DNA of 64,000 nt, from contig NZ_JBNAGA010000001.1 of NCBI RefSeq assembly GCF_049800955.1, positions 124,001-188,000 of the forward strand, written 5' to 3'. This DNA is from JAKVBH01 sp049800955 (lineage in GTDB: Bacteria; Pseudomonadota; Alphaproteobacteria; Rhodobacterales; Rhodobacteraceae). The translations under genes and the position numbers were made by a program. Positions 1-8,739 of this stretch are shown one piece after another (position 1 is the first letter of the stretch; each line of letters opens with the position of its first letter). Under the pieces are notes generated by a model that was not told the origin of the DNA, ran no database searches, and saw only the letters and a program-made list of their open reading frames with translations.

Positions 1-441
1 CGCGTCGTGGTGATCCAGCTCAATGCCGAAGTGCTTCGCTAGACTCTTCAGACCATATCCGCGCTGTGAAAATTCAGACCAAGTGCGCCGAACAACCTTT
101 GTGTTATCGAGCCAAGCACAATCGATAGGATTGAGCTGAAAGCGGTCGTAGCAGCGAGCAAAGGCTGTACGGTCAAAGTGCCCATGATGCACGAGCACGG
201 CACCGGAAAGACATTCTGTTAGCGTGGCAAACACATCCCTAAAGACAGGTGCGCCCGCAACATCGGTCTCAGTAATTCCATGAATGCTGATATTGTACGG
301 ATCAAAATATGAGCCTGGATTGACCAACGACGACCAGCTGTCTACCAGCTCACCATCTCGAAATTGCACCATGCCGATCTGGCAAATTGAAGACAGGTCT
401 GTGTTTGCCGTTTCGACATCTAGTGCCCAAAATTCACTCAT
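1..441 (-). CDS. DnaQ-like 3'-5' exonuclease (DEDDh), partial
   Basis: The reading frame begins at an ATG (439-441) and runs leftward without a stop off the window edge, giving the first 147 residues. The N-terminus has the Exo I motif DVET (residues 8-11), a mid-region HHGHFD segment fits Exo II, and the last visible residues HHDA look like the start of Exo III (HxAxxD). This pattern is typical of DEDDh exonucleases related to DNA polymerase III epsilon and RNase T, which remove nucleotides from 3' ends using two metal ions. The gene lies in the accessory island, so a role in element replication or defence is more likely than being the housekeeping proofreading subunit. That last point is inference. 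The C-terminus cannot be seen. Confidence 0.8.
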   Translation of the reverse strand, partial: MSEFWALDVETANTDLSSICQIGMVQFRDGELVDSWSSLVNPGSYFDPYNISIHGITETDVAGAPVFRDVFATLTECLSGAVLVHHGHFDRTAFARCYDRFQLNPIDCAWLDNTKVVRRTWSEFSQRGYGLKSLAKHFGIELDHHDA

Positions 442-898
442 TTAATTTGCCTTTCAAAATATGAGGGCATCGTATTGGCCGCAAATTTCATTGTCGATTA
501 TTTCTTGCCTCCTAGCGCCCACCCTTGCCAAGTAGCCCGATCTGTCCTGCGCTGAAAGAATTATGTTTCAAACGCGTATACTAGATATCCAGCCTCGGCT
601 AGTTCAGCCGCTCTCCGGGGCTTAGAAGCATAAGTCTATTCCTGAATTGTCTGTATGTTGCTGAGCCCTGTTCTTTCGTTTTGGCAGAGACGAACACGCA
701 GTTGCGTACGATCGCTGGTAGCCGGACCCGTTAGGGGTCCGGTTCCGCGCACCCGCACCGCACGATACGTTCGTCCTGCAAAACGCGATCCCGCCGAACC
801 TATAACGTCAGACCATATCTTGCCTGCTAGAAACGGGTTCTTCGACGACTTAGACTGAACATCCTCCCACCACGAGGATTAGTCACTAAGTACAATAT
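442..898. other. Intergenic region, divergent promoters
   Basis: About 450 bases lie between the divergent exonuclease and XRE genes and contain no convincing gene. An 8-bp inverted repeat (722-729 with 735-742, 5-base loop) is not followed by a T-run, and a 6-bp repeat (861-866 with 874-879) sits just before the XRE gene. Open frames here have poor codon character and resemble no family I know. The region presumably holds the promoters for both flanking genes, but I cannot place them with confidence. Confidence 0.5.
879..889. promoter_or_regulatory. Candidate XRE operator
   Basis: A short palindrome, TTAGT-C-ACTAA, ends 9 bases before the ATG of the XRE-type repressor. Repressors of this class often bind dyad sites over their own promoter, so autoregulation is plausible. 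No clear Shine-Dalgarno sequence lies between this dyad and the start codon, so the message may be leaderless or weakly translated. This is a guess from position and symmetry. Confidence 0.3.
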
Positions 899-1246
899 AT
901 GAGTTCTCAATTTGCCCTCGACTTGCGTTTGGCACGTAAGAAAGCGGGCTATACCCAAGATGATCTGGCACATCTTCTTGATACCCATCAGACGGTGGTC
1001 TCACAGCTGGAACACGGCAAACGCCGTCCCAGCCTGATTGAGATCATCGATCTGTCGCTCGTCTATGGCCGTTCCTTCGAAGGCTTCTTTGCGGAGGTAA
1101 TGGCCGAGCGGAAGAAGCACTTATCAATCCGGCTCTCAACGCTTCCGGCACCTGGACGGAAGGCGATGAGCACCTTTAACCGCCCCGGCTCGCTGGCGCG
1201 TATGAAGCGTCGATTGGCTGAGGGCCAGGATCATGGCGGCGCTTAG
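899..1246 (+). CDS. XRE-family HTH transcriptional regulator
   Basis: This 115-residue protein has a Cro/C1-type helix-turn-helix over residues 5-60, with the second helix around TQDDLAHLL and the recognition helix around QTVVSQLEHGKRRPS. The C-terminal 50 residues are basic and not assigned to a domain. Such proteins usually repress their own operon in mobile elements. The downstream gene starts inside it (14-base overlap), so the two are translationally coupled. The recognition helix is intact, so DNA binding is expected. Its targets are unknown, although the dyad at 879-889 is a candidate. Confidence 0.85.
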   Translation: MSSQFALDLRLARKKAGYTQDDLAHLLDTHQTVVSQLEHGKRRPSLIEIIDLSLVYGRSFEGFFAEVMAERKKHLSIRLSTLPAPGRKAMSTFNRPGSLARMKRRLAEGQDHGGA

Positions 1247-1718
1247 GGTTTTGTCGGTCGCGGTATCATCAGGTCGGGTCGGCTACGTGTTCCTCGAAGG
1301 CACACAATTGCTTGATTGGGCGGTGACCACGACCGTCTCTGGCAAAGCCACCGACCTGGTCGCCTTTGTCCAGGAACTGATCAACATGCTGAAGCCCGAT
1401 GTCGTTGTCACCGAGAAATGCGACAAAGAATGCCGCAAGGGCGGTCGTTCTCGGCGGCTCATCGCCTCTATCGCAGAGCTAGCCAGCCACAACTATGTTC
1501 TCGACGTCACGGTATCCCGCCCCCGCATCTTCCAGTCGAAGTACGAAGAAGCGGAGAGTGCGGTGAAGCGGCATCCCGATCTGATTGGGTACTTGCCCGA
1601 GAAGAAACGTCGCTTCTTCGAAACAGAGCCGCGCAACATGATTGTTTTCGATGCTTTGGCTTTGGCCGAAGAAGTGATCAATGGTCCGCCAGACAAGCTG
1701 GCTGACGCCATGGGCTAG
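1233..1718 (+). CDS. RuvC/RNase H-fold protein, probably degenerate
   Basis: The 161-residue product resembles the RuvC-like RNase H fold. A first beta-hairpin (VLSVAVSSGRVGYVF, residues 6-20) is followed by a strand ending in an acid (DVVVTEK, Glu61) and a late FDALALAEE helix start (Asp140). RuvC-type resolvases carry Asp where this protein has Ala10, so one of the catalytic acids seems to be missing. It may bind DNA without cutting it, or use another residue. It overlaps the XRE gene by 14 bases, and its stop codon interlocks with that of the convergent gene (shared CTAG at 1715-1718). I do not know a characterised homologue, and the fold call is by eye. Confidence 0.55.
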   Translation: MAALRVLSVAVSSGRVGYVFLEGTQLLDWAVTTTVSGKATDLVAFVQELINMLKPDVVVTEKCDKECRKGGRSRRLIASIAELASHNYVLDVTVSRPRIFQSKYEEAESAVKRHPDLIGYLPEKKRRFFETEPRNMIVFDALALAEEVINGPPDKLADAMG

Positions 1719-2671
1719 ACCCCATCAATCAAGAAATCTGAATATCCAACCCGTAACCACGCGCTCTTCAGGAGCGCGTGGCTTGGTTCTGGGGGTCGCC
1801 AGGGCGCGGCAAACTCTGCGAAAGTCTGAAATAGATGATATGAGCAAGAGCCGAGCTGCTTAAGCGTTTGACGGCGCATGAGCTCAAGGCGCTCGGCGTC
1901 CGGCACTACGTTCAGAACCAGCAGATTGGCGGTGAGGTTGAGATGCCTTTTGTACTCTTCACCCGCCACATAGGCTTCATATTGCGCCAAATGCCGCTCA
2001 AAGCTCTTTCGGTTCCAGTTGCGGGAAGTCACCGGCTCAGTCCCACGGTCTGCTTCGACCACGAAGAAGCGGAACTTGTCGCCTTCATCCGTGTGATAGA
2101 TCAGGCCAAACAAGGCGTCAGGTTTGAGGTCCTTGCGCACCAGCTGGCCAGACACACTGTCTTTGATCCGCACCGGGCAACTCAGCGTCGTCTTGGCGCG
2201 TTCTAGAATTTGGTGCTGCGGGATGAAGGAAACATCTGGTCGTAGCAGCGTTGCCAGTTCAATGGACGCAGTGGTGCATGCCACCATGTGTCGATGGACC
2301 CAAGGTCCGTGGTGTGCGCTGGATTCGTGTGCGAGACCGGCATCCTTGAGCGCCTTCAGTCCGGCTGGAGCCACTTGATGCACCAGTTGGTTGTATCCGG
2401 CCTTCAGTGTAGCAAATTGCTGCGGTGGTCGGTCGAGATACGCGCCCCCGTGTTCTGTATTGTCTTCGTGGAAAAGATCGCCCAGGCGTTCTTTCTGGCG
2501 CTTGTCGCTGGCACGGAGAGCGTCCGTGTATGCCAGGAGGTATGAGGTAGGCAGCGGGCCGTGCTGGTGCAGCTTTTCAAGCCACAACAAGTCTCGTTCA
2601 GACAACCGCACCCGCTTGCCAGTCGACTGGCGTTCATGGCTCGAGCGTCGGCCAAGCGCGTCGGTCACCAC
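1715..2671 (-). CDS. Replication-relaxation family protein
   Basis: This 318-residue protein has a winged-helix-like N-terminal half (about residues 20-130) followed by a nuclease-like core with KPDALFG (183-189) and FVVEADRGTEP (203-213). PD...ExDRGTE is the signature I associate with the replication-relaxation family, which occurs on plasmids and integrative elements. A conserved Lys/Arg-rich helix (RKSFERHLAQYEAY) follows. The GTG start lies within the end of the upstream ATPase gene (7-base overlap), so the two are coupled. A role in nicking, mobilisation or replication of the element is inferred from the family and neighbour. The biochemical activity is not known to me. Confidence 0.65.
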   Translation of the reverse strand: MVTDALGRRSSHERQSTGKRVRLSERDLLWLEKLHQHGPLPTSYLLAYTDALRASDKRQKERLGDLFHEDNTEHGGAYLDRPPQQFATLKAGYNQLVHQVAPAGLKALKDAGLAHESSAHHGPWVHRHMVACTTASIELATLLRPDVSFIPQHQILERAKTTLSCPVRIKDSVSGQLVRKDLKPDALFGLIYHTDEGDKFRFFVVEADRGTEPVTSRNWNRKSFERHLAQYEAYVAGEEYKRHLNLTANLLVLNVVPDAERLELMRRQTLKQLGSCSYHLFQTFAEFAAPWRPPEPSHALLKSAWLRVGYSDFLIDGV

Positions 2672-4809
2672 TGATCACTCGCATCTGTGCTTGGACCGTC
2701 ATCTTTGGGCTTGTCCTCTGGTTTTGCATAAACCGCGCCAGGTTCTTCCGCGTCGCCTTTGTCGTCATCGGCATCTTGAGATTCCTCTGGTTGATCCGCT
2801 TCATCTTCTTCAGCGAGTTTCGTGTAGTGGACGGCGTATCGGTCGCGCATTTTGGCTTTCAACGCCTCGCCTTCCGCGCGATCCATACGCTCCTTGGCTT
2901 CCAGGAAACCCAGCGGGAATGACAGCGGCACCGCACCAGACGATACGCCACGGGCATAGGCGGCAAAGCTGCCTTTGGGTTGGCGTTCTATCAGGCTGGC
3001 ATCGGTGTACAGCATCGGGGCGAGTGACCGAGCGTCTTTGGCGGAAACACCGCCCGCAAACTTGATTGACGTATTGGCCGCGAACGCCTCCTGCAGTTTG
3101 GGTTCCAGCTGCCCGAGGTATTGGTGGGCCAAGACCATGCCCACCTTGTATTTCCGGGCCTGGGCCAGGATGAGACCAATGTTCCGGTCGAAGTAGTCGG
3201 CGGCTTCGTCGATATAGACGAGGGTTGGAATGCGGTCGCGTTCCTTCAGCGTAGCGCGTTCCTGCGCCGCCTGGGCAATCAGCGCAATGAAGAACCGGCC
3301 AAAAATTTGACTGCCTTGTTCCTTCAGCAAGTCTTTGGCGGTGTTGATCAGGATCACCTTGCCAGCATTCAGTTCGGAAAAGAGGTCGAGCTTTGACCGA
3401 GGATGGCTGAACATTCGTTCGAAGGTTTGGTTTTCGAGTATGCCCCAAAGACGACGCAAAACCTGCTTCTTAGTCTGTTCAAATTCTCGGCCCGAAAACT
3501 CGGTTTCAAAGAAGTGTTTAGCCGTGCCTTCAAGCTTGGCGATGTTACCCGCGAACTTCACCTCACTGCCCGGTTCCATCAGCTCGCGCAGCGTATGAAT
3601 GGTGGCGTCAGGGATATGCAGCATGAGCCGCGTGACATATCGGAAGATGACGTTCTGCTTTTGCGTCATCTGGGCGTCTAGGAGCGTGCCGAGTACGAAG
3701 TCATAGAGCTCCAGGATCGAGTTGGTAAGACGTTCACGCTCCAACAGCGGATACTCCTGCAGCCGCTCCAGTCCCACATCAAACAAATTGAGCGACACCG
3801 GATATTCAACGTCGGTCGGGTCGATGATGACCACACGGTCATGCAATGGTCCGCCAGGCGCGAATTCCTTCAGACCAGCAATATTGCGGATCAAATCACC
3901 CTGGCTGTCGAGCACAACAACGCTTTGTTCGCCTGCCGCTACAGCCTCAAGATCGTTAGCAATCAGATACTGCAAAGTCTGGGTTTTGCCGTGTCCGCTC
4001 CCAGCGACAAGGTGGTGATGTTCAAAGCGTACTGACTGCGGGATGGTATAGGTCACAGTCTGATCGAAGATGGCAGAGAGCGGCGTTCCAGCCAGGTACG
4101 ACTGCACGAGCCGGGCTGGGTCTTTCTCTTCCGATTGTGATGGGGTCTTCGGTTGCCGAGTGAACGAACCGGGGTCAGCAGGATTGCCGCCGGATGCGGC
4201 CACCAGATTGCGCTCAAGACGATCCGTGAGTTTCGGGAACAACCCGGCTTCTTTGATGTCCTCATCGAGGCCAACTTGCAGGCAGTGTTCAAGTACGCCT
4301 GGAAGGTCGGTGTGGCTATGGAGGAGATTGGTCGGCACCCTGATCCCGCCCGTTTCTGGTGAGGTTTCCAACAAGGCTGGGCAGCCATCGAGCAGCGGAC
4401 GAAAGACAAACACCAGCGCGTCAGTGATAAGATCAACGGTTTGCTCGAAGTTCTTCAAGAGCGGGCGCTGTGCATTAAGCTCATCGCGCAATTCCCACCA
4501 CGCGGTGATTGATCGACGTTCGGTCCAGTCGATGTCCGGCAGCGTGAAATGTCCCTCGGCAGCCAGTAGGTCGATTGCCAGCTTTCTGACCACACCATGC
4601 TGCGGATGACCGGGCGGTATTCCAAGGGCTTCGGCTGCTCGATTTGCAGCCATCTCCGCGACATCCAACTGGGCAGACAAGGGGTCGAGCCCAGCACGGC
4701 CAAACAGCGCTTTGACCTGCGCATACAGCTCGCGGGTCTCGGTCTCATCACTGGACCGAAACAGGCCATGCACAAAGGCATGCATCCGTTGTGGCAGATG
4801 AACCGGCAC
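2665..4809 (-). CDS. VirD4/HerA-like DNA-translocating ATPase
   Basis: The protein has 714 residues. An alpha-helical N-terminal region of about 250 residues precedes a RecA-type motor with Walker A GSGHGKTQ (270-277), a VVVLDSQGDLI strand, Walker B VYIDEA (531-536) and a sensor segment AHQYLGQL (561-568). This is the layout of type IV coupling proteins and TraD/HerA-like hexameric pumps, which move DNA using ATP. The C-terminal 70 residues are acidic and probably disordered. There is no membrane segment in the protein itself; the gene immediately upstream (one base away) encodes a small membrane protein that could anchor it. Start is GTG with AAAAGG about 8 bases upstream. ATG at 4785 is an alternative start. 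Confidence 0.75.
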   Translation of the reverse strand: MPVHLPQRMHAFVHGLFRSSDETETRELYAQVKALFGRAGLDPLSAQLDVAEMAANRAAEALGIPPGHPQHGVVRKLAIDLLAAEGHFTLPDIDWTERRSITAWWELRDELNAQRPLLKNFEQTVDLITDALVFVFRPLLDGCPALLETSPETGGIRVPTNLLHSHTDLPGVLEHCLQVGLDEDIKEAGLFPKLTDRLERNLVAASGGNPADPGSFTRQPKTPSQSEEKDPARLVQSYLAGTPLSAIFDQTVTYTIPQSVRFEHHHLVAGSGHGKTQTLQYLIANDLEAVAAGEQSVVVLDSQGDLIRNIAGLKEFAPGGPLHDRVVIIDPTDVEYPVSLNLFDVGLERLQEYPLLERERLTNSILELYDFVLGTLLDAQMTQKQNVIFRYVTRLMLHIPDATIHTLRELMEPGSEVKFAGNIAKLEGTAKHFFETEFSGREFEQTKKQVLRRLWGILENQTFERMFSHPRSKLDLFSELNAGKVILINTAKDLLKEQGSQIFGRFFIALIAQAAQERATLKERDRIPTLVYIDEAADYFDRNIGLILAQARKYKVGMVLAHQYLGQLEPKLQEAFAANTSIKFAGGVSAKDARSLAPMLYTDASLIERQPKGSFAAYARGVSSGAVPLSFPLGFLEAKERMDRAEGEALKAKMRDRYAVHYTKLAEEDEADQPEESQDADDDKGDAEEPGAVYAKPEDKPKDDGPSTDASDQW

Positions 4810-4810
4810 C

Positions 4811-5320
4811 TCAGAGGCCTTTTATGATAACCTGCCGCGCTTCATCCTTGGAAAGTGGTTCGACAGTGTGTCGCTCGGTTCCATCCCAGTGCTTGGCGCT
4901 CTCCATCACTTGGCGCAGGAATGAAACAACGGTCCCGAGCCACGCTTCTTTGCGGGCCAGTTCAACCACGCTGTCACAGTTGAAATGCCGACCATGCAGG
5001 AGGTCTTTGACGTATATCGTTTCGCGCTTCTGGTGGTACCACCAGTATCCAGCACCGATTCCGGCAGCGAGCGCGATCAGCGCTCCCATCATGCCCATCT
5101 GGTTGAGCAAGACCATCGCAGCAACCATGGCTCCAATGCCGATGAAAACGGATTTTCGTAGCAGACCTGGTTGATCAGCAAAGATCAGAATGGCCTGATC
5201 GAACTTGTATTTTGAAACGATAGACTTCTCGTCTTCATCCAGCTCGATCTTGCCCCAGAGCTTGAAATTAACACCGCCAGAAGCAGCATTGCTCTGCTCA
5301 CGATTGAAAAGAAGGTCCAT
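4811..5320 (-). CDS. Small membrane protein, partner of VirD4-like ATPase
   Basis: This 169-residue protein has a soluble N-terminal part, two close hydrophobic segments (roughly residues 57-92, rich in Gly, Ala and Met) and a cytoplasmic-looking C-terminal half. It is the first gene of a three-gene minus-strand operon and its stop lies one base from the ATPase start. By analogy with coupling-protein systems it may tether the ATPase to the inner membrane. I recognise no named family. The transmembrane call is reliable, and the partner role is inference from gene order. Confidence 0.65.
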   Translation of the reverse strand: MDLLFNREQSNAASGGVNFKLWGKIELDEDEKSIVSKYKFDQAILIFADQPGLLRKSVFIGIGAMVAAMVLLNQMGMMGALIALAAGIGAGYWWYHQKRETIYVKDLLHGRHFNCDSVVELARKEAWLGTVVSFLRQVMESAKHWDGTERHTVEPLSKDEARQVIIKGL

Positions 5321-5549
5321 AAATCCCCACCCTTAAATGACAATAAAATAACAGCGGTATCAAAGCGTTCTGGTGGGGGCGGGTCAAGAACGATTGTGGT
5401 GGGGGTTGTTTAGGGTCTGCGCGATTTTCAATCGCTCTAAGTGTATGAAGTCGTTCGAAATGGTCTTGGATTGTGTGACGCCTTTTGGAGGTATGAGACG
5501 GTATAGCTGGGGATTGGGGTTGGCGGTTTATGGGGATAGGGGTTTCGGC

Positions 5550-6641
5550 TTAATCTGGTTGCCAAATAGGTACGAGCTTGGGCTGTAAATTGTCTGGAAA
5601 GACAATCGCGACGCTTTGTCTGGCGCGGGTAAGACCAACGTATACTTTCGCAATGGTTAGTGCAGCCTCACCGAGGGCAGCGAAGTCACCAGATGATACA
5701 GCCTTGCGAAATGCCCCATGAGGAAACAACAACGTACGTTCGAAAGTCATCCCTTTCGCGGCTCCGTAGTTGAGCACTCCATCAAGGCTGGTTTTTGTTT
5801 TCGCGTCCAGTCGCATGGGCTGTGGCGCATACTTCGCTATGTAAGTCGGCACGTCAGATTCACGAACTGCATAGACGCCCTCGTGCCCAGTGACTGTTTC
5901 GTTCTTGGAAGTTGCGCTGGGCAGGTCTGGATACAGCTGGTCGGCTACGTTGCAAATCGATTGGACGCATCGGTGAGAAATTGAAGAGTAATTTAGGGTG
6001 CAAAGCTCGGCTTTATTCCACTCTTCAAACTTGCCGACAATGGCAGCACCAGAATATTGTTTGTTCCGTGCAGAATGGTTCGTCTTGTAGGTGCCTTGCC
6101 GAACATCGCCCACCAAAGAAAGATTGATCGAAGACTTCAAGAGAAGTTCAACTAGGTCGAGATCGTATCCAGCTAGGTCTTGCGCCTCGTCAATGTGGAT
6201 TGACCCGTAGATTTCAGCGATCCGGTCCAGCGGGGCATTTTTTGCCACTGAAATGACATCACAGGCGAACTGCGAAACTTTGTCGCTGTATATGCCGGTG
6301 GGGCTTGAGAAATAGAAACGCTCGGTCGCAGACTTGGGAATACCCCTTGTCGATTGTCTGTTCACCCAAGTTAAACGACGCACCGGTCTGGCATCGAACA
6401 TGGCCCGTTGATAGGGGCGCACAAAGTGTCGCATCAAGAACGTGAACCAGGTGAATATCTCGATATGCTCCGGCACGTAGCCGTGTTGTTCAACTACTTT
6501 CTCTCGGAGCTCGCGTGCACCGTTGATGGTGTAGGTTACCAACGCTTGGCGTGTCTTGTCGTTGGCACAAGCTTCGAAAGCTATACCGGTCGTCTTTCCT
6601 GAACCGGCGCATGCCACAGTGATCCGGTTAGGCGACGGCAT
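5550..6641 (-). CDS. gajB: Gabija-like UvrD-type helicase GajB (compact)
   Basis: This 363-residue superfamily 1 helicase has motif I AGSGKTTG (12-19), motif II DEAQD (151-155), motif III GDVRQ (178-182), a motif V-like KGMTFERTLLFP (296-307) and motif VI VGLTRAR (335-341). All ATPase motifs are present, but the protein is much shorter than the roughly 490-residue GajB of the described Gabija system, so accessory 1B/2B subdomains must be small or absent. The ATG lies 14 bases inside the upstream OLD-family nuclease gene, so the two are coupled. In Gabija, GajB hydrolyses ATP or processes DNA ends and works with the GajA nuclease against phage. That role is applied here by homology and gene pairing. 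Confidence 0.75.
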   Translation of the reverse strand: MPSPNRITVACAGSGKTTGIAFEACANDKTRQALVTYTINGARELREKVVEQHGYVPEHIEIFTWFTFLMRHFVRPYQRAMFDARPVRRLTWVNRQSTRGIPKSATERFYFSSPTGIYSDKVSQFACDVISVAKNAPLDRIAEIYGSIHIDEAQDLAGYDLDLVELLLKSSINLSLVGDVRQGTYKTNHSARNKQYSGAAIVGKFEEWNKAELCTLNYSSISHRCVQSICNVADQLYPDLPSATSKNETVTGHEGVYAVRESDVPTYIAKYAPQPMRLDAKTKTSLDGVLNYGAAKGMTFERTLLFPHGAFRKAVSSGDFAALGEAALTIAKVYVGLTRARQSVAIVFPDNLQPKLVPIWQPD

Positions 6642-8217
6642 CAGAAATGTACTTAGGAATATCCAGCACTTCGTTTGCCTCGAACAGCTGTAGTGCCACA
6701 GATGTTTTGTTGTTCTCCATAAAAGCTAGGAGTTCATCGTCGGTGGCAAAGTTCTTGTTGAGGATGCGGTTCAGTTTCTCGCGCCCATTCACAGCATGAA
6801 TCTGGGGCTCCAAGGTCTTTAGACCCTCATCGCCCTGGTCGAAACAAATCCGCACTGAAGGTACAGCATCATAGGCTTCATATTTCTTCCTGACCGCGTC
6901 CACATCACCGTCGTTGTCGGTAACCACCGCCACATCCAGCTTCAGCTTCTCAGCGATCTCTAGAAAGCGCTTGAAAGCCAAAGAGTTCACCGTGATGATT
7001 TCCACCCCATCCTCAAGTGGCGATTTGCCATGGACCTGAGCGTACGCACGTTGGACAAACAGTTCGTCCGAAGGACCCTCAACCAGAATGGTTCGGCGAG
7101 CCAAAACCATTCGCAAAGTGTCGTGGCCGGGCAGCTTGAGAAAATAGTCGCGCGTACCTGGAGACAATTCGTTGATCCTGGTCGCGTTCGATCCGTTGAA
7201 AAGCAACGTGCGGTCCACGCCAAACTTGTTCAATACGAAGCTGCTGTGGGTAGCGGCAATCAGTTGCCGTTCACCAAGTCCAGCCACCACAGCGTCAATG
7301 AGAGCGCTCAGCTTTGAATGCGATAGATGGTTCTCTGGCTCTTCCAAAAGGACGATGGGTATCTCTTCACCTGCAACCATTGCCAACTTGATTTTGATGG
7401 CGTTCTGCTCACCCTTACCTATCTGGGAGAGTGGCACCTGGTCTATGTGAGGCAGCACATTCGAATCCCAGTTGCCGCGAGCAGTCATGTCCAAACCTAC
7501 CGAAATATCGCGTTGCGTGATTTCTGCGACCCGTTCCTTCAGTTTGGAATTGATGGCCTTCACGTTTTCGTCGTCTTGAAACAGGTGACGCATGTATCGG
7601 TACGATACTGATATCTCCGCTTGCTGCTTTTTGGTAAGGACATCGCGTGCCGTATCGACAACGTACCGATTGGCCCCATGAGTGTCTCGAATGGCGCTAG
7701 GATCAATCAGAACAGATTTGACCGGTTGTGCACGCGGGTTGACCATGTTGCCATCAAAGCGTGTCCAGTCGACGTGGTAGAACTCTGTCGGAATGAGCGA
7801 AACGCGATCTTTTTGATCCAAGAACGAGGCATACTGTTCGGCACAGGCATCATCCAAGCAAATTCGCAGTGAAATACCCGAACGATCCAAACCCAAAGAG
7901 TTGTGTGTGCCGCGATAGTCGGCTGGCGCAGTATTGCTGAGGTAGAGCTCAATCAAGATTTCTGGCGCATCCGGTTTCTCCCCAGCCAGGACAGCATTCA
8001 GAAAGTCTTGGGTGGCTCCCAGGTTGAACAAAAAAGGATGAAGTTCGTATGCCGCAGGTCGTTTTTGTAACTGCCCAGTCAAGCACAAGTTAATGGCTTC
8101 CAGCACTGTGGATTTTCCGCACTCATTGTCACCCACGAGAACATTGAATCCGGTTTTGAATTCAATATCAGTGTCTCTCAAAGCTTTGAAATTTTTGACA
8201 ACTAGGCGCTCAATCAT
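6628..8217 (-). CDS. gajA: Gabija-like OLD-family ATPase/TOPRIM nuclease GajA
   Basis: This 529-residue protein has an ABC-type ATPase with Walker A GDNECGKST (29-37), signature-like LSQIGKGEQ (263-271), Walker B LLEEPENHL (290-298) and H-loop THSS (323-326). A C-terminal TOPRIM domain follows, with VEGPSD (Glu380) and DNDGD (434-438). This is the overlapping-lysogenisation-defect architecture and, followed by a UvrD-like gene, matches GajA of Gabija, a nucleotide-sensing nicking endonuclease that acts when phage infection depletes NTPs. The length is slightly below the reference (about 578). The gene is first in its operon and is followed by gajB with a 14-base overlap. Catalytic residues look intact. 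Confidence 0.82.
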   Translation of the reverse strand: MIERLVVKNFKALRDTDIEFKTGFNVLVGDNECGKSTVLEAINLCLTGQLQKRPAAYELHPFLFNLGATQDFLNAVLAGEKPDAPEILIELYLSNTAPADYRGTHNSLGLDRSGISLRICLDDACAEQYASFLDQKDRVSLIPTEFYHVDWTRFDGNMVNPRAQPVKSVLIDPSAIRDTHGANRYVVDTARDVLTKKQQAEISVSYRYMRHLFQDDENVKAINSKLKERVAEITQRDISVGLDMTARGNWDSNVLPHIDQVPLSQIGKGEQNAIKIKLAMVAGEEIPIVLLEEPENHLSHSKLSALIDAVVAGLGERQLIAATHSSFVLNKFGVDRTLLFNGSNATRINELSPGTRDYFLKLPGHDTLRMVLARRTILVEGPSDELFVQRAYAQVHGKSPLEDGVEIITVNSLAFKRFLEIAEKLKLDVAVVTDNDGDVDAVRKKYEAYDAVPSVRICFDQGDEGLKTLEPQIHAVNGREKLNRILNKNFATDDELLAFMENNKTSVALQLFEANEVLDIPKYISDAVA

Positions 8218-8319
8218 AAAATTCTTAATCCAAAATAGGTTGTTAACTACAGCATACTCTTGCCACCAAAAATTGAAAGGATGGCCGGGTTTGCAACCCC
8301 GACCACCCAGCTCCTGAAA

Positions 8320-8517
8320 TCAGGAGTGTCGGTTTGGCACTTCACGCTGCGCCAAGCGTTCTTGAAGCCAGTCTAGCACTTCACTCTCAACCCAGCCCAC
8401 CCGGTTCGGGCCCAGCGGTACCCGCTTGGGGAATTGGCCTGCCTTTTCCAGCCGGGCTATGTGTTGTGGTGAGTACAGAACAAGCTCCTTCACCTGACGT
8501 TTTGAAAGTATCCTCAT
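8320..8517 (-). CDS. AlpA-family regulator/excisionase-like protein
   Basis: This 65-residue MerR-like winged helix has the pattern LSKRQVKELVLYSPQHIARL, then FPKRVPLG...VGWVESEVLDWLQ, typical of AlpA and prophage excisionase-type proteins. I chose the ATG at 8515-8517 because GGAGA lies 7 bases upstream of it. A longer frame to 8577 has no ribosome site. AlpA-type proteins switch on integrase or excision of integrative elements, and this one sits about 220 bases from the tRNA-Thr gene that appears to be the integration target. No integrase is visible between it and the tRNA. Confidence 0.8.
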   Translation of the reverse strand: MRILSKRQVKELVLYSPQHIARLEKAGQFPKRVPLGPNRVGWVESEVLDWLQERLAQREVPNRHS

Positions 8518-8577
8518 CACGAAGTCTCCATGATTGGAGAGCAACGCGATGCCCTCAGGTTTCGACAAGTCTCCCAA

Positions 8578-8739
8578 GAGCTCTGTATGCTAGGTCAAAA
8601 CCTTCCTCTGATTCAATCAACATACGCCTGGCGGAACATAAGGGCGCATGCCATCGCAACAAAAAGGGTGGACTAGACGGGGGTCCGTAAATTTGTGACA
8701 CCATTTTATCTTTTAAAATCAATTATATATGGGATTTTA
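8578..8739. other. Island border, presumed attachment region
   Basis: This segment lies between the AlpA-like gene and the 3' end of tRNA-Thr. The last 50 bases are AT-rich, which contrasts with the core on the other side of the tRNA. Integrases of this class commonly use the 3' end of a tRNA, so one attachment junction should lie at 8740 or just inside the tRNA. The matching direct repeat would be at the other end of the island, outside this window, so it cannot be tested here. Confidence 0.4.

Noticed and set aside
722..742. Inverted repeat CCGGACCC/GGGTCCGG as a terminator
   Set aside because: No U-tract and no gene ending nearby.
655..858. 67-residue plus-strand frame before the XRE gene
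   Set aside because: Poor codon use, Arg-rich, no ribosome site and no family.
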